From Gilliamella mensalis (GTDB taxonomy: Bacteria; Pseudomonadota; Gammaproteobacteria; Enterobacterales; Orbaceae), in NCBI RefSeq assembly GCF_900103085.1, contig NZ_FMWR01000003.1, positions 1 to 64,000 of the forward strand: a stretch of DNA of 64,000 bases, read 5' to 3'. The notes under the pieces were generated by a model that saw only the letters and a program-made list of their open reading frames with translations, had not been told where the DNA came from and made no database searches. Of this stretch, positions 18,267-29,871 are shown one piece after another. How positions within the stretch are numbered: the first letter of the stretch is position 1; each line of letters starts with the position of its first letter. The translations under genes were made by a program, and so were the position numbers.

Positions 18267-19556
18267 TTACCAATCTAAGTTAATTAAAAAATCACGTAAT
18301 TTGGCAAAATTATCAGGCATATTATGGGAAAGTAATGTCATATCTGCTCGTTCCGCTAGCGCTTTTGGTAGTGGAATTGACTTGCCAAGAATATCTTCAA
18401 CCACCTCTTTAAATTTAGCTGGATGGGCCGTACCTAAGAATAGACCATATTCGCCCTCTTGCAACTGATCACGCAGTGCGCGGTAAGCAATTGCACCATG
18501 GGGCTCTGACAAATAATTTTTTTGATTAAGTTCGCAAACGGTCTGTTTAGCAACTTCATCAGACACAGCTGCATGACCAAGTGATTTAAGTGCCCAACCT
18601 TCTCTTTTATAAATTTCCTCAATTCGAGGCCAATTATTAGGTTGGCTAACATCCATTGCATTAGATAGCGTTGCAACTGTTGGGTGGGGTTCCCATTTTC
18701 CGGTTTCTAAATATCTTGGTACGGTATCATTCGCATTTGTTGCAGCAATAAACCGTTTAATTGGTAAGCCCATTGTTTTTGCTAGTAAACCAGCAGTCAA
18801 ATCACCAAAATTACCGCTTGGTACTGAAATCACAAGTTGTTCACGTTGCTTAGGCGTTAGTTGAGCATAAGCTTCAAAGTAATAACAAATTTGTGCTAGT
18901 AATCGACTAATATTGATAGAATTAGCAGAATTCAAACCAATGTTAGTTTTTAATTCTTCATCATCAAATGCCTTTTTAACTAATGCTTGGCAAGCGTCAA
19001 AGTCGCTTTGAATCGCAATCGTATGAATGTTATCACCAAGTGTACAAAAAAGTTTTTCTTGTAATGGGCTAATTTTTCCCTCAGGATATAAAATTACGAC
19101 CCGAATATTAGGTAAATGATAAAATGCATGGGCGACAGCAGCTCCAGTATCACCAGATGTAGCGGTTAAAATAGTAATTTTTTTATCTGCAGCAACTTGC
19201 ACTAATGCTTGCGCCATAAAACGTCCACCAAAATCTTTAAATGCGAGCGTTGGTCCATGATAGAGTTCTAGGGAGCCAATATCTGCTTCTACTGATTTGA
19301 CAGGTGCAGGAAATTGGAACGCATTTTTAACTAGCCTATGCATATCATCAAAGCTGATCTCATCGCCAATAAAAGCAGATAAGATTTTGGCGCTACGAGT
19401 CACAAAATCGAGTTTTAATAGTGATTCAATGTCGTTTGCAGAAAATTTAGGTAGTGTTTCAGGGAAAAATAAACCTTGCCCCCTTCCCAATCCTTGCTGT
19501 ACTGCTTGTGCAAAGTTAACTTGCTGTGAATGATCTTTTAAATTGTACAATTTCAT
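18267..19556 (-). CDS. thrC: Threonine synthase
   Basis: A 429-residue PLP enzyme that converts O-phosphohomoserine to threonine. The PLP lysine is Lys107 in GPTLAFKDFGGRF, the same number as in E. coli. The sequence begins MKLYNLKDHSQQVNFAQAV and contains TATSGDTGAAV and VPSGNFGDLTAG. It is third gene of thrABC, separated from thrB by a 100-base AT-rich gap that may contain a partial processing or pause site. Confidence 0.97.
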   Translation of the reverse strand: MKLYNLKDHSQQVNFAQAVQQGLGRGQGLFFPETLPKFSANDIESLLKLDFVTRSAKILSAFIGDEISFDDMHRLVKNAFQFPAPVKSVEADIGSLELYHGPTLAFKDFGGRFMAQALVQVAADKKITILTATSGDTGAAVAHAFYHLPNIRVVILYPEGKISPLQEKLFCTLGDNIHTIAIQSDFDACQALVKKAFDDEELKTNIGLNSANSINISRLLAQICYYFEAYAQLTPKQREQLVISVPSGNFGDLTAGLLAKTMGLPIKRFIAATNANDTVPRYLETGKWEPHPTVATLSNAMDVSQPNNWPRIEEIYKREGWALKSLGHAAVSDEVAKQTVCELNQKNYLSEPHGAIAYRALRDQLQEGEYGLFLGTAHPAKFKEVVEDILGKSIPLPKALAERADMTLLSHNMPDNFAKLRDFLINLDW

Positions 19557-19656
19557 AATATTTTCCGATTATCTTTATGCTTTCATTGTTGGCTCTTTCT
19601 GATATCAGCTTAATCAGTAAGAAATTGGAGTATTTTTTAATTTTTAAAAAATCAAA

Positions 19657-20595
19657 TTAAATAACTTTTGCTCCTCGAGTATCTATTTTACAAATATGAG
19701 TAAAACCTTCATCATTTTGTAAATAGCAATGTTGAAGTAGTGATTCGATCTGCTTTGCAGTTTCAAGCTTATCTGCCACAACAAACATAGTTGGACCTGA
19801 ACCTGAAATTCCCGATGCTAATGCTCCTAGCTGTTTGACTCGTTTTTGTGTTTCATCAAAGTTAGGTAATAACTGTTTACGATAAGGTTCGGCAATATTG
19901 TCACATAACATTGATGCTGCCAATTCTGATTGCTTGGTATAACAGGCGTGAATAAATCCACCAACATATCGACCATGTGCAACACAATCTGATTTTTGGT
20001 ACAAGGCAGGTAAAATGGCACGAGCCTCAGCGGTTGATACTTTTATACCAGGATATGCCATAACCCAGTACCAATCTTCAAAATGAGGTATCGATTCACT
20101 AATTATACCCATTTCATTAAGGATAAGTTGCATACCGCCTAAATAGCAGGGCGCAACATTATCATAATGTACACTACCGGAAATCCGCCCTTCAAGCTCG
20201 CCCATCATCGAAAGTAATTCAAACTGATTAAAGGGTTTATCAAAAAACGCATTTAAGGCAACAAATGCTCCGACTACTGAACAGGCGCTTGAGCCTAATC
20301 CAGATCCAATTGGCATGTTTTTTTCAAGTGTCATACTAACCGGTAACGTTCTACCCATTGCTTGGCAAAAGCGTTGCCAACATTGAAATACAATATTATA
20401 TTTGGGATCGCGTGGTAGTTTTTTAACAAATTGTCCTTTGCTAGTAAGAGAAAATTCCTTCGCAGATTCAACCGTTATACAATCACCAAGCATCACACCA
20501 CTAATTGGACTAATTGCTGCACCTAATATATCAAAACCAACACTAATATTGGCCATCGAAGCAGGCGCGTAAACCGTTAATGATTTATGATTCAT
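19657..20595 (-). CDS. thrB: Homoserine kinase
   Basis: A 312-residue GHMP-family kinase that phosphorylates homoserine. The ATP-binding loop [16 protein letters not shown] spans residues 95-110, and the C-terminal [10 protein letters not shown] motif is present. Its ATG follows the thrA stop with no gap, and the GGAGGT ribosome site is formed by the last two glycine codons of thrA, so translation is coupled. Confidence 0.97.
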   Translation of the reverse strand: MNHKSLTVYAPASMANISVGFDILGAAISPISGVMLGDCITVESAKEFSLTSKGQFVKKLPRDPKYNIVFQCWQRFCQAMGRTLPVSMTLEKNMPIGSGLGSSACSVVGAFVALNAFFDKPFNQFELLSMMGELEGRISGSVHYDNVAPCYLGGMQLILNEMGIISESIPHFEDWYWVMAYPGIKVSTAEARAILPALYQKSDCVAHGRYVGGFIHACYTKQSELAASMLCDNIAEPYRKQLLPNFDETQKRVKQLGALASGISGSGPTMFVVADKLETAKQIESLLQHCYLQNDEGFTHICKIDTRGAKVI

Positions 20596-23052
20596 TTAAC
20601 CTCCAATTTTGCCTGATGTTGTCCGTAAAATATCAGCAAAAACCCCTGCAGCTGTGACATCATTCCCTGCACCATAACCACGTAAAACTAGCGGAATTGG
20701 TTGGTAATAACGGGTATAAAATGCCAATGCATTTTCACCATTTTTTACTTTATATAGCGGATCATCACTATCAATAGTCTCGATTTTAACGCTACAGTGA
20801 TTATTTTCAATGCTACCAACATAACGTAACGCTTTGCCTTCTTTGGCTGCTTGTTCATATTTTGTTTTAAACTCTGCATCTAATTGCGGCAATTTAGCCA
20901 TAAATTCATCAATGCTACCTTGTGCATATTCAGCTGGTAGGACGGATTCAACATTGATTTGATCTAGTTCTAATTGTAATCCAGCTTCTCTCGCTAAAAT
21001 TAATAATTTTCTAGCGACATCCGTGCCCGATAAGTCATCACGAGGATCGGGCTCAGTAAAACCTTTTTCTTTAGCAAGTTTAGTTGCATCTGACAAAGAC
21101 ATTCCTTCATCAAGTTTACCAAATATAAAAGAAAGGGATCCCGACAAAATTCCTGAAAACTTGATTAGCTCATCACCTGCATTTAATAAATTTTGTAGAT
21201 TTTCAATGACAGGCAACCCCGCCCCTACGTTAGTATCGTATTGAAATTTGCGTTTACTTTTTGCCGCTTCTTGGCGTAACCGTAAATAATAGGCCATTGA
21301 ACTCGTATTCGCTTTTTTATTTGGCGTAACAACATGAAAACCATTGGCTAAAAAGTCTGCATATTTATCAGATACTTCACTACTAGAAGTGCAGTCCACT
21401 AAAATTGGATTGAGTAATCGATTATTTTTTGAAAACTCAATAATACTATCTAATGTGTAGTCATTTTCACTGTGTTTGATTTGATCTCTCCAGTTAGTAA
21501 GATCAATACCATCGCGATTAAGCACGCTATGTTTAGAATTAAATAGCCCACAAACATGCAAATCGACTTGTTTGTTTTTTAGCCATTTTTGTTGGCGTCC
21601 GATTTGATCAATCAACGCTCCACCTACGCCACCAACACCAACAACAAATACATCTAGCATTTTATCTGTACCAAACAACATTTGATGAGCAACCCGTACG
21701 CCCATTACTGCAACATCGTTATCCACAACAACGGAAATTGACCTTTCAGATGAGCCTTGCGCAATAGCGACAATATTAATATTAGCTCTAGCAAGAGCTG
21801 TAAAAAAGTTTGCTGATAATCCTCGTAATGTACGCATACCATCACCGACAACAGAGATAATTGCCTGTTTTTCGATTATCTCAATTGGTTCAAGTAACCC
21901 ATCTTTTAATTCTAAGAAAAATTCATCACTTAATGCTTCTTCCGCTCGATAAAGTTCAGTTTGAGGTACACAAAAGCTAATACTGTATTCGGATGATGAT
22001 TGAGTAATAAGTACAACTGAAATACCTGCATAAGACATTGCAGAAAAAACTCGGGCTGACATGCCAACCATCCCTTTTAATCCAGGACCGGAGACATTGA
22101 TCATTGCCATGTTATTTAAATTAGTGATACCTTTTACAGGTGTTGTTGAATCAACCACATTGGCGCCAATAAGTGTTCCTGGTGCATCAGGGTTATTAGT
22201 ATTTTTAATTAAACACGGGATCTGAAACTGCGCAATAGGTAAAATAGTTCTAGGGTGAAGTACTTTTGCACCAAAATATGAAAGTTCCATCGCCTCTTGA
22301 TAAGACATCGTTTTAAGTAATTTTGCATCTGGAACAATACGTGGATCACAAGTATAAACACCATCTACATCTGTCCATATTTCACAGCTATTAGCACGTA
22401 AACATGCTGCTAATACCGAAGCCGAGTAGTCCGAACCATTACGACCAAGTACTACAAGCTCGCCTTTCTCGTTACCCGCAGTAAACCCTGGCATTAAAAT
22501 AATATGATCTTGTGGAATGTGCATTTCACTAATTCGGTGTGAAGATTCAGCAATATCCACAGTTGATTCTAAATAGGTACCTTCGGCAACTAACATGGCA
22601 ACAGGATTAATCACCGTCACTAAATGTTTTTTAGCTTTAAGAAGTTCTTGCATAATGGCAATAGAGAGTTTTTCACCCCGGCAAATAATTGATGCATTAA
22701 TACTGTCTGGACATTGACCAAGTAAACCAATACCTTCAAGAAATTGCTTAATAGTGTTTAATTCATCAAGTGCAAAGCGCTTCATTTCATCATAAGCAAA
22801 ATTAGGTTGTGCTTTTGCAATACCATCCAATAATTCAGCAAAGATTTTCTCTGCATCATAGATATTACTTTGTATATCTTGCTTTGCGACTGTTTTTTCC
22901 ACCATTGCAACTAAATGATTGGTAATTTTAGCAGGTGCAGATAAAACGGTAGCGGTTTGCTCTTGCTTCGCATTATTTTCAATAATCTCTGCAACGCGCA
23001 AAAAACGTTCAGCGTTAGCAACAGATGTTCCTCCAAATTTTAAAACTTTCAT
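20596..23052 (-). CDS. thrA: Bifunctional aspartokinase I / homoserine dehydrogenase I
   Basis: An 818-residue fusion enzyme catalysing the first and third steps of the threonine branch. The N-terminal kinase starts [20 protein letters not shown]. Tandem ACT domains lie around 320-460, where threonine would inhibit. The dehydrogenase starts near 470 with [17 protein letters not shown]. The length is within two residues of the E. coli enzyme. Expression is controlled by the leader peptide and attenuator just upstream. Confidence 0.97.
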   Translation of the reverse strand: MKVLKFGGTSVANAERFLRVAEIIENNAKQEQTATVLSAPAKITNHLVAMVEKTVAKQDIQSNIYDAEKIFAELLDGIAKAQPNFAYDEMKRFALDELNTIKQFLEGIGLLGQCPDSINASIICRGEKLSIAIMQELLKAKKHLVTVINPVAMLVAEGTYLESTVDIAESSHRISEMHIPQDHIILMPGFTAGNEKGELVVLGRNGSDYSASVLAACLRANSCEIWTDVDGVYTCDPRIVPDAKLLKTMSYQEAMELSYFGAKVLHPRTILPIAQFQIPCLIKNTNNPDAPGTLIGANVVDSTTPVKGITNLNNMAMINVSGPGLKGMVGMSARVFSAMSYAGISVVLITQSSSEYSISFCVPQTELYRAEEALSDEFFLELKDGLLEPIEIIEKQAIISVVGDGMRTLRGLSANFFTALARANINIVAIAQGSSERSISVVVDNDVAVMGVRVAHQMLFGTDKMLDVFVVGVGGVGGALIDQIGRQQKWLKNKQVDLHVCGLFNSKHSVLNRDGIDLTNWRDQIKHSENDYTLDSIIEFSKNNRLLNPILVDCTSSSEVSDKYADFLANGFHVVTPNKKANTSSMAYYLRLRQEAAKSKRKFQYDTNVGAGLPVIENLQNLLNAGDELIKFSGILSGSLSFIFGKLDEGMSLSDATKLAKEKGFTEPDPRDDLSGTDVARKLLILAREAGLQLELDQINVESVLPAEYAQGSIDEFMAKLPQLDAEFKTKYEQAAKEGKALRYVGSIENNHCSVKIETIDSDDPLYKVKNGENALAFYTRYYQPIPLVLRGYGAGNDVTAAGVFADILRTTSGKIGG

Positions 23053-23211
23053 ATCACACCCTACTTATTATCCTAATTAATGCCCATTATTATTTAATAT
23101 ATTGTTGTAGTACTTATCTATAGATATTAAAAATTTTGTAGTGTTATCACGCTATTTCCATCTTTAATTCTTCACTTTTTACTTTGCTTATGTTAACAAC
23201 TTTACTTTTAC

Positions 23212-23246
23212 ACAAAATAAAAACCCGCCTTTAAGGGCGGGTTTTT
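23212..23246 (-). terminator. thr attenuator
   Basis: On the minus strand an AAAAACCCGCC arm pairs with GGCGGGTTTTT around a short loop and continues into ATTTT, between thrL and thrA. The 5' arm can instead pair with GGGCGGGTT, which overlaps the last thrL codons (23267-23275). This gives mutually exclusive terminator and antiterminator folds. Confidence 0.92.
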
Positions 23247-23264
23247 GAATATTTTTTGGAAAAA

Positions 23265-23336
23265 TCAACCCGCCCTAGATCGCGTAATAGTACCTAAGGT
23301 ATTAATAATGCCTGTCATACTGGTTAAAATTATCAT
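23265..23336 (-). CDS. thrL: thr operon leader peptide
   Basis: A 23-codon frame starting at 23336 with AGGA five bases upstream. The peptide reads MIILTSMTGIINTLGTITRSRAG: five threonine and five isoleucine codons. It stops within the antiterminator segment, directly before the attenuator. Stalling of ribosomes on Thr or Ile codons under starvation would favour the antiterminator and allow thrABC transcription, as in E. coli. The peptide sequence differs from the E. coli leader, which is much denser in threonine, but the RAG ending before TGA resembles its GAG ending. Confidence 0.9.
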   Translation of the reverse strand: MIILTSMTGIINTLGTITRSRAG

Positions 23337-23366
23337 AATTTTCCTAAAAATATAAAATTAATCTCT

Positions 23367-23402
23367 AAAAAAAACAGCCTGACATTTTCATGTCAGGCTG
23401 TT
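23367..23402 (-). terminator. Terminator between the unknown gene and thrL
   Basis: A perfect 11-bp stem (ACAGCCTGACA / TGTCAGGCTGT) with a 6-base loop is followed on the minus strand by eight T. It separates the upstream unknown gene from the thr leader. Confidence 0.92.
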
Positions 23403-23405
23403 ACT

Positions 23406-23735
23406 TTAAAAAACTTTTTTGCTGTTTTCATACTCATTAACAACTTTATTCAATGCGTGATATATGCTCTGAGCATCTTGTTTATTTAACGCTTCATCTA
23501 AAATATTGAGATACGATAACATCAAGTTTTGATTTTCTTCGGCAAATTGTGGAGATATCTCCTGATCCTCATATAACATAACATAAGTGCGAGCAAACCC
23601 AAAAATCAAAAAATAAACCGACGCATTTTGGGGATCTTCTTGAATTAATGCGCTCATTGCCTTTTGTAGTTTTACATAACTATCTGTCCCAGGCAAACTT
23701 GTCGCAAATGTTTTCGTTACATCAGAAAATGTCAT
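23406..23735 (-). CDS. Uncharacterised 109-residue protein
   Basis: I do not recognise this protein. The ATG at 23735 has GAGG nine bases upstream. A TTG five codons earlier is in frame but unlikely. The protein is soluble, acidic and probably all-helical: helices are suggested at about 18-50 (SYVKLQKAMSALIQ onward), 60-80 and 85-105. It has no cysteine, signal peptide or membrane segment. It has its own perfect terminator, so it is a genuine transcription unit. Position just ahead of the thr operon gives no functional clue. The size and helical pattern recall small TPR-like or lineage-specific cytosolic proteins. Confidence 0.75.
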   Translation of the reverse strand: MTFSDVTKTFATSLPGTDSYVKLQKAMSALIQEDPQNASVYFLIFGFARTYVMLYEDQEISPQFAEENQNLMLSYLNILDEALNKQDAQSIYHALNKVVNEYENSKKVF

Positions 23736-23873
23736 TGCCTTAAACCTCAATCAAAATCTCAAGATAAAAGAATAGCAACCCATTGGCTGAAGTGCAAGTC
23801 TATTTTGTTTGCCAAACATATTTTTTTAATTTTTGTTAAAAATCAGCATGAAAACTTAATAATAAAGTTTACA

Positions 23874-24629
23874 TTATTTGAAATCTTTACAAACAGACAA
23901 TCCAGCCGACGCTTGTGCAACAGGCATTATCTCAATTGAGTTGACATTGAAATGAGTTGGTGTATTAATTAGCCAAGAGACAGTATTGGCGATATCTTCT
24001 GGGGTAATAAATTCAACGCCTTGATAAACCGCAGCTGCTTTCTGCTCATCACCATGAAATCGTACATTCGAAAACTCTGTACCGCCACACAATCCAGGTT
24101 CAATATTGGTAACTCTAATATTTTTACCTAATAAATCTGTACGCAAATTAGCACTGAACTGCTTAACAAAGGCCTTAGATGCACCATAAACATTGCCGCC
24201 TTTATAAGCATAAGTACCGGCCACTGATCCAAGATTAATGATGTAACCAAAATTGCGCTCAACCATATTAGGCAAAAGCTGATGGGTCAAGTGGATTAAT
24301 CCAATTATGTTAGTTTGGATCATTGTTTCCCAATCATTATAATCCGCTTGATAAGCAGGCTCTAACCCCAAAGCTAATCCAGCATTGTTAATTAAAATAT
24401 CGACAGGTTGGAATTCTGTAGGTAGCTGCAACAATATTGACTCTACTGCATCTTTTTTTGTTACATCCAAAGTTAAAAACATAAAGTTTCTTCCCAATTC
24501 ATCCGCTAGCTTTTGTAATTTTTCTGCACGCCTAGCGACACCGACCACTTTATAGCCATCTGCAATTAGCTTACGACAAATAGCTTGCCCAAATCCAGAA
24601 GAGGCACCAGTAACTAAAGCGATATTCAT
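23874..24629 (-). CDS. ydfG: NADP-dependent 3-hydroxy acid dehydrogenase YdfG (SDR)
   Basis: A 251-residue short-chain dehydrogenase. It has the cofactor loop VTGASSGFG (6-14), NNAG, a catalytic Tyr/Lys pair in VYGASKAF, and the YdfG-typical EPGLCGGTEFSNVRF stretch. E. coli YdfG oxidises serine and related 3-hydroxy acids and reduces malonic semialdehyde. Similarity to it extends along the whole chain. A ribosome site AAGGGGA precedes the ATG. It appears monocistronic. Confidence 0.88.
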   Translation of the reverse strand: MNIALVTGASSGFGQAICRKLIADGYKVVGVARRAEKLQKLADELGRNFMFLTLDVTKKDAVESILLQLPTEFQPVDILINNAGLALGLEPAYQADYNDWETMIQTNIIGLIHLTHQLLPNMVERNFGYIINLGSVAGTYAYKGGNVYGASKAFVKQFSANLRTDLLGKNIRVTNIEPGLCGGTEFSNVRFHGDEQKAAAVYQGVEFITPEDIANTVSWLINTPTHFNVNSIEIMPVAQASAGLSVCKDFK

Positions 24630-24773
24630 ATTAAATCCCCTTATTGACTATATAATAATTTTAGTATATTTCCATAAATTTAATAGGCAAAAATAAGAAA
24701 GTAGTAAATAAAAATAGACTAAAACACATACTTTTCTGAAAGTTTTTTACAAATTTATTTATGAAATACTAAT

Positions 24774-24798
24774 AAAAAACCCGCTAATTAAGCGGGTT
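24774..24798 (-). terminator. Terminator of the universal stress protein gene
   Basis: Eight-base arms AACCCGCT / AGCGGGTT with a 5-base loop are followed by TTTTTTATT on the minus strand. Confidence 0.9.
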
Positions 24799-24811
24799 GG
24801 TATTTAACACT

Positions 24812-25264
24812 TCATTTAGCCGGCTCTGCCGCTGGTTCTTCATCTTTTAATGGAACAATCAAAGTATCAATATGTGTATTATTGATGAGCTGACGAGCCG
24901 AAGACATTAATTTACTCCAGAAATCCTGATGATGCCCGCATACGACCAGATCAATTTTATATTCGTGAATAGCTTCAATTAATACTTGGTCAAATTCCCC
25001 ATTACCCGAAAGGGTATGAGCAATAGGATAGCCAGCATCATTCGCTAATTTATTTAATGCAAGATGAGCATCTTCGGTAATACGATCTTTCATATCACTC
25101 ATATTAATATCAACTAAACCAGAATAAAGATCTGAATAATTAATACCAACATGAATCAATGATATTTGAGCATTATATGGCCTAGCCATAGAAACGGCTT
25201 TTTCGACAAGAACTTCACTTTCAGGTGATAAATCTACTGCGACTAATATATGTTTATAAGCCAT
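24812..25264 (-). CDS. Universal stress protein, UspA family
   Basis: A 150-residue protein of the UspA/UspC/UspD group. It starts [21 protein letters not shown], has [22 protein letters not shown] and ends with the beta strand TLIVPL. It lacks the GxxGxxxxG ATP-binding loop of MJ0577-type proteins, as usual for UspA itself. A C-terminal tail [10 protein letters not shown] follows. It is transcribed in the same direction as pitA, with 65 bases between. In E. coli, uspA is divergent from uspB and near pitA, so the linkage is partly conserved. Confidence 0.88.
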   Translation of the reverse strand: MAYKHILVAVDLSPESEVLVEKAVSMARPYNAQISLIHVGINYSDLYSGLVDINMSDMKDRITEDAHLALNKLANDAGYPIAHTLSGNGEFDQVLIEAIHEYKIDLVVCGHHQDFWSKLMSSARQLINNTHIDTLIVPLKDEEPAAEPAK

Positions 25265-25329
25265 GATACTTTACTCCTTCCTATTTTTAACGCTCAAGTA
25301 AATTGAAAATCAGTACTCTACTTTTACTA

Positions 25330-26844
25330 CTAAATTAATTTTTGAGCAAGCCAAAAAAGTGATCCAGATAACAAAATCGAAATTGGAAGTGTTAAAATCC
25401 ATGTTAATGCAATACTTTTAATGGTTTTACTTTGTACTCCACCACCATCAACAATCATCGTCCCTGCGACTGATGAAGAAAGAACTTGAGTTGTGGATAC
25501 TGGCATGCCAGTGTAACTTGCAATCCCTATTGATAAAGCTGTTGTGATTTGTGCCGATACGCCTTGTGCATAAGTCATGCCCTTTTTACCAATTTTTTCA
25601 CCGATAGTAATAGCCACACGACGCCAACCAATCATAGTCCCTACAGCTAATGCCGAGGCAACAGCAACAATAATCCAAATAGGGGCATACTCTACCGTCT
25701 TAAGTAAATCATTTTTCAAAGATTTAAGATATTGTTTATCTTCCGATGATACATTTGGCTGTTTAGCAACATGAGATACCGTATCAGATAGACATAATAA
25801 TACACGTCTAGTTTGCGATCGCTGCTCAACAGTCAGTGAGTCGTAATCATTTATTTTGTTAAATAAATGATTAGCAATACCTAATGTGATAAATGACCGT
25901 GAATAATCACAATGATATTTATTCAAATCACCTTCTGGAATACTGGTGTCTAACGCAGGTTGTGTACCAATTATCGTATTTAGATCATCATTATGGGTAA
26001 CAAAGTACTCTTGAATATTGTGAATCGCATTACGAGTATTTGTAATATCATAAGTAGATGCACTCATGTTAACAATAAAGCCAGCTGGCGCAATACCCAT
26101 TAATACTAACATCAATAAGCCGATACCTTTTTGACCATCATTAGCGCCATGAGAAAAACTCACACCAGCGGCTGAAATTATAAGCATAATACGAATCCAA
26201 AAAGGGGGCTTCTTTTTACCATAGAGTTTTTCACGTTGTTCTGGTGTCATGAAAATACGTTCTCGTTTTTTGCTACTTTTTTTACTTTGACCTTTACGAG
26301 TCCAATATTTCCGCAATAAAAAAATCATCAAGCCAGCAACCACAAGACCGACAACAGGAGAAACAATTAATGATAAAAAGATATGAATCATCTTAGGAAT
26401 ATTAAGCGCTTCTATTATTGATGTATCCATAATAAATGCGTTAGTAAGTGCCACACCGATAATTGAACCAATTAGGGTATGTGAACTTGATGCAGGAATA
26501 CCAAGATACCATGTTCCAAGATTCCAAATTATAGCCGCAAATAAAATAGAAAAGACCATAGCAAGCCCATGTGATGAGCTTACATTAAGTAATAAATCTG
26601 TAGGTAGTAGATGAACTATGGCATAAGCCACACTAAGACCACCAAGCAAAACACCAAAAAAGTTAAACATACCAGCCATAAAAACAGCAAGTTGTTCTTT
26701 TAAGGCTCTTGTATAAATGACTGTTGCAACGGCATTAGCTGTGTCGTGAAATCCATTAATTGCTTCATAAAAGAGAACAAAAAACAGCGCCAAAACCAAT
26801 AGCATGATGGTCGAAAATTCCAATTCAGCAAATAGATGTAACAT
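25330..26844 (-). CDS. pitA: Low-affinity inorganic phosphate transporter
   Basis: A 504-residue inner-membrane H+/metal-phosphate symporter. The start [14 protein letters not shown] matches E. coli PitA. The open frame extends 77 codons upstream, but that part is not PitA-like and overlaps the next gene. The duplicated PiT signatures are [17 protein letters not shown] near the N-terminus and [14 protein letters not shown] in the second half. SSSHTLIG and [15 protein letters not shown] are also present. About ten hydrophobic segments flank a charged cytoplasmic loop. An imperfect GCCC-TATT stem lies just upstream (26870-26895). Confidence 0.95.
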   Translation of the reverse strand: MLHLFAELEFSTIMLLVLALFFVLFYEAINGFHDTANAVATVIYTRALKEQLAVFMAGMFNFFGVLLGGLSVAYAIVHLLPTDLLLNVSSSHGLAMVFSILFAAIIWNLGTWYLGIPASSSHTLIGSIIGVALTNAFIMDTSIIEALNIPKMIHIFLSLIVSPVVGLVVAGLMIFLLRKYWTRKGQSKKSSKKRERIFMTPEQREKLYGKKKPPFWIRIMLIISAAGVSFSHGANDGQKGIGLLMLVLMGIAPAGFIVNMSASTYDITNTRNAIHNIQEYFVTHNDDLNTIIGTQPALDTSIPEGDLNKYHCDYSRSFITLGIANHLFNKINDYDSLTVEQRSQTRRVLLCLSDTVSHVAKQPNVSSEDKQYLKSLKNDLLKTVEYAPIWIIVAVASALAVGTMIGWRRVAITIGEKIGKKGMTYAQGVSAQITTALSIGIASYTGMPVSTTQVLSSSVAGTMIVDGGGVQSKTIKSIALTWILTLPISILLSGSLFWLAQKLI

Positions 26845-26912
26845 AATATATCTTTCTGTTGTTAATAGCGCCCCTATTATCCTTGAGAATAGGGCAATGA
26901 GCAAAACAATTT

Positions 26913-27884
26913 TTAAATTTTTCGTTTTGCATAATGAGCAGCTAAAATAGCGCAAATCATTAATTGAACTTGATGAAAAATCATTAAGGGTAAAATCATT
27001 ATTCCTAATATCGACATAGGAAAGATAATACTTGCCATAGGAATACCACTGGCTAAGCTTTTTTTGGAACCACAAAACACAATAGTGATTTCATCTTCTT
27101 TATTAAAACCCAGTAGTCTTGCACTATAAGTTGTTATTAATAAAACAATAATTAACAACATTATTGAATAAAAGATAATTGCTAGAAGTGATAACAAGCT
27201 AATTTGAGACCAAATGCCATTTGCAACAGCATCACTAAAGGCAACATATACAACTAAAAGAATTGAGAGGCGATCGGTTTTAGAAATGACACTTTTATAT
27301 TTATCCACCCATTTACCAATAAAGCGTCTTGATAAGTGGCCAAGTAAAAATGGAAACATAAGTTTTAACATGATAGAAGTAATTGCATCTAGCATATTCA
27401 TGGAATTTGAAGCTTGGGTATGCATCAATAAACTAACTAAAACAGGGGAAATAAATACTCCCAATAATGTTGATGCTGAGGCACTACAAATTGCAGCAGC
27501 CACATTGCCTTTGGCTATTGAGGTAAACGCGATAGCAGATTGAACAGTTGCCGGTAAAACACATAGATATACAAATCCTAAATAAAGTTCTTGAGATAAA
27601 AAAGAGGGTACAAGAAATTTCATCATCAAGCCTAATAGAGGAAAAATCACAAATGTCGTTGCAAAAATTAACAAATGTAATCGCCAATTTTTAATACCTA
27701 AAATAATGGATTGCAAGGACAGCTTAGCGCCATGCATAAAAAATAGCAGACCAATGGCAAAAGTAGTAAGGTGTTCAAAAATGATTTTAGCTTGTCCTTC
27801 ACAGGGAAACAAACTGGCTGTAACCACAACACAAATAAGTACCAACAAAAATGGATCAATTTTAAAACGTTGCAGTATATTCAT
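26913..27884 (-). CDS. Bile acid:sodium symporter family transporter (YfeH-like)
   Basis: A 323-residue protein with about nine to ten membrane segments. It resembles E. coli YfeH and the SBF-like family: [34 protein letters not shown] and [15 protein letters not shown] are characteristic. The substrate is unknown. I chose the ATG at 27884. The earlier in-frame ATG at 27917 lies inside the rpoD terminator hairpin, so it cannot be used in a normal transcript. The ribosome site is weak. It may be co-transcribed with pitA, 68 bases downstream. Confidence 0.82.
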   Translation of the reverse strand: MNILQRFKIDPFLLVLICVVVTASLFPCEGQAKIIFEHLTTFAIGLLFFMHGAKLSLQSIILGIKNWRLHLLIFATTFVIFPLLGLMMKFLVPSFLSQELYLGFVYLCVLPATVQSAIAFTSIAKGNVAAAICSASASTLLGVFISPVLVSLLMHTQASNSMNMLDAITSIMLKLMFPFLLGHLSRRFIGKWVDKYKSVISKTDRLSILLVVYVAFSDAVANGIWSQISLLSLLAIIFYSIMLLIIVLLITTYSARLLGFNKEDEITIVFCGSKKSLASGIPMASIIFPMSILGIMILPLMIFHQVQLMICAILAAHYAKRKI

Positions 27885-27902
27885 GGTTTTCGCGTCTTGA
27901 AT

Positions 27903-27928
27903 TAAAAAAATCGCCACAAAAGTGGCGA
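27903..27928 (-). terminator. rpoD terminator
   Basis: Seven-base arms TCGCCAC / GTGGCGA around AAAA are followed by a run of seven T on the minus strand. It ends the rpsU-dnaG-rpoD operon. Confidence 0.92.
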
Positions 27929-27947
27929 TATATTTAGATGTAAAAAT

Positions 27948-29789
27948 TTATTCCAAAAAGCTACGAAGCACATCGGATCGACTTGGATGACGTAACTTAC
28001 GCAAGGCTTTAGCTTCAATTTGACGAATACGTTCACGTGTGACATCAAATTGTTTACCAACCTCTTCTAGTGTATGATCTGTATTCATATCAATACCAAA
28101 TCGCATACGTAACACTTTGGCTTCCCTTGGAGTTAATCCTGATAAGATATCACGTGTCGCACTACGTAAGCTTTCAGACGTAGCAGCATCTAACGGTTGC
28201 TCAAGAGCGGTATCTTCAATAAAGTCACCTAAATGGGAATCTTCATCATCCCCAACAGGAGTTTCCATTGAAATTGGTTCTTTCGCAATCTTAAGTACCT
28301 TACGAATTTTGTCTTCAGGCATTTGCATGCGCTCTGACAACTCTTCAGGCGTTGGTTCGCGACCAATCTCTTGTAACATCTGTCGTGAAATACGGTTCAG
28401 TTTATTGATTGTTTCAATCATATGTACCGGAATACGGATTGTTCTGGCTTGGTCGGCAATAGAACGAGTAATAGCTTGTCTTATCCACCAAGTTGCATAG
28501 GTTGAGAATTTATAACCACGACGATATTCAAACTTATCAACCGCTTTCATCAAACCAATATTACCTTCTTGGATAAGATCTAAGAATTGTAATCCACGGT
28601 TGGTATATTTCTTCGCAATAGAGATAACGAGGCGTAAGTTAGCCTCTACCATTTCTTTCTTAGCACGACGTGCTTTAGCTTCACCAATAGACATGCGTCG
28701 ATTAATATCTTTGATTTGCTCAATAGAAAGATTAGTTTCGATTTCTATCTGTTGTAGCAGGTTAACTTGAGCTTCGATTTGAGTTTCAAAATCTTTTAAA
28801 TTGGCCGAAAATGCACCTTTCGCTGTTAAGGCTTTATTATACCAATCCATATTATTTTCGTTGCCAGTAAAATAAGTCATAAATTGTTTTTTCGGCATTT
28901 TGCATTGTTCAACACAAATTCGCATAATCACACGTTCATGAGTCCTCACGCGCTCCATCATGCTTCTCATGTTATTAACAAGAATATCAAACTGCTTAGC
29001 AACTAGACGGAATTGTTTGAATATTTCTGATAGATTTTCAATTTCTTTTTGTGCTTTTTTATGAGCACGGCCATATGTTTTAATAGCCTCTGAAGTTTTA
29101 TCATGTTGCTCTTTTAATTCAGCAAATTTAGCTTTTGCCACTTCAGGATCGATAGAAACATCATCGTCAGTTGAAGCATCGCTTTCTTCATCCTCACTAT
29201 CATCGTCGCTATCATCAATTTCAATTTCAGTTTCACTAACTTCTAAATCTTCAGGTAGTTCTTCAGCGATTTCTTCAGCATTTGGATCAACAAAACCTGT
29301 AATCAAATCTGATAAGCGAACTTGTCCACTTTCGATTAAATTGTATTGCTCTAAAAGATAAGTAATGGCTTCTGGATATTCCGATACTGAAGTTTGAACT
29401 TGATTAATTCCATCTTCAATACGTTTAGCAATATCGATTTCGCCTTCACGTGTTAACAGTTCAACCGCTCCCATTTCGCGCATATACATACGAACAGGAT
29501 CGGTTGTTCTACCAATTTCTGACTCAACATTAGATAATACTAATGCTGTTGCTGCTTCCACGGCCTCTTCATCAGGGACATTATCTGAAAGTAATAACTC
29601 ATCAGAATCTGGGGCTTCTTCAAGAACTTGAATCCCCATATCATTAATCATTTGGATAATATCTTCAATCTGATCTGAGTCAATAATCTCTTCAGGCAAG
29701 TGATCGTTGACATCAGCATAGGTCAGGTATCCTAGCTCCTTACCTCGAATGATTAGGAGTTTTAGCTGTGATTGAGAATTTTGCTCCAT
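27948..29789 (-). CDS. rpoD: RNA polymerase primary sigma factor (sigma-70)
   Basis: 613 residues, the same length as E. coli RpoD. Region 1.1 is at the N-terminus, and an acidic insert ([16 protein letters not shown]) lies in the non-conserved region. Regions 2.3/2.4 contain [19 protein letters not shown]. Region 3 follows, and region 4.2 has [20 protein letters not shown] before the terminal SFLE. It is the last gene of the macromolecular synthesis operon, 82 bases after dnaG. Confidence 0.98.
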   Translation of the reverse strand: MEQNSQSQLKLLIIRGKELGYLTYADVNDHLPEEIIDSDQIEDIIQMINDMGIQVLEEAPDSDELLLSDNVPDEEAVEAATALVLSNVESEIGRTTDPVRMYMREMGAVELLTREGEIDIAKRIEDGINQVQTSVSEYPEAITYLLEQYNLIESGQVRLSDLITGFVDPNAEEIAEELPEDLEVSETEIEIDDSDDDSEDEESDASTDDDVSIDPEVAKAKFAELKEQHDKTSEAIKTYGRAHKKAQKEIENLSEIFKQFRLVAKQFDILVNNMRSMMERVRTHERVIMRICVEQCKMPKKQFMTYFTGNENNMDWYNKALTAKGAFSANLKDFETQIEAQVNLLQQIEIETNLSIEQIKDINRRMSIGEAKARRAKKEMVEANLRLVISIAKKYTNRGLQFLDLIQEGNIGLMKAVDKFEYRRGYKFSTYATWWIRQAITRSIADQARTIRIPVHMIETINKLNRISRQMLQEIGREPTPEELSERMQMPEDKIRKVLKIAKEPISMETPVGDDEDSHLGDFIEDTALEQPLDAATSESLRSATRDILSGLTPREAKVLRMRFGIDMNTDHTLEEVGKQFDVTRERIRQIEAKALRKLRHPSRSDVLRSFLE

Positions 29790-29871
29790 AAAAGGTATCC
29801 ACTTTAGTTATTTGGTCATCTATATTATATATGTAGAACCCATAGCTGGAATCTACATGTACCCTATATAT

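Noticed and set aside
26845..27075. N-terminal extension of the pitA frame
   Set aside because: The extra 77 codons have no PitA similarity and overlap the YfeH-like gene. The known PitA start matches the ATG at 26844.
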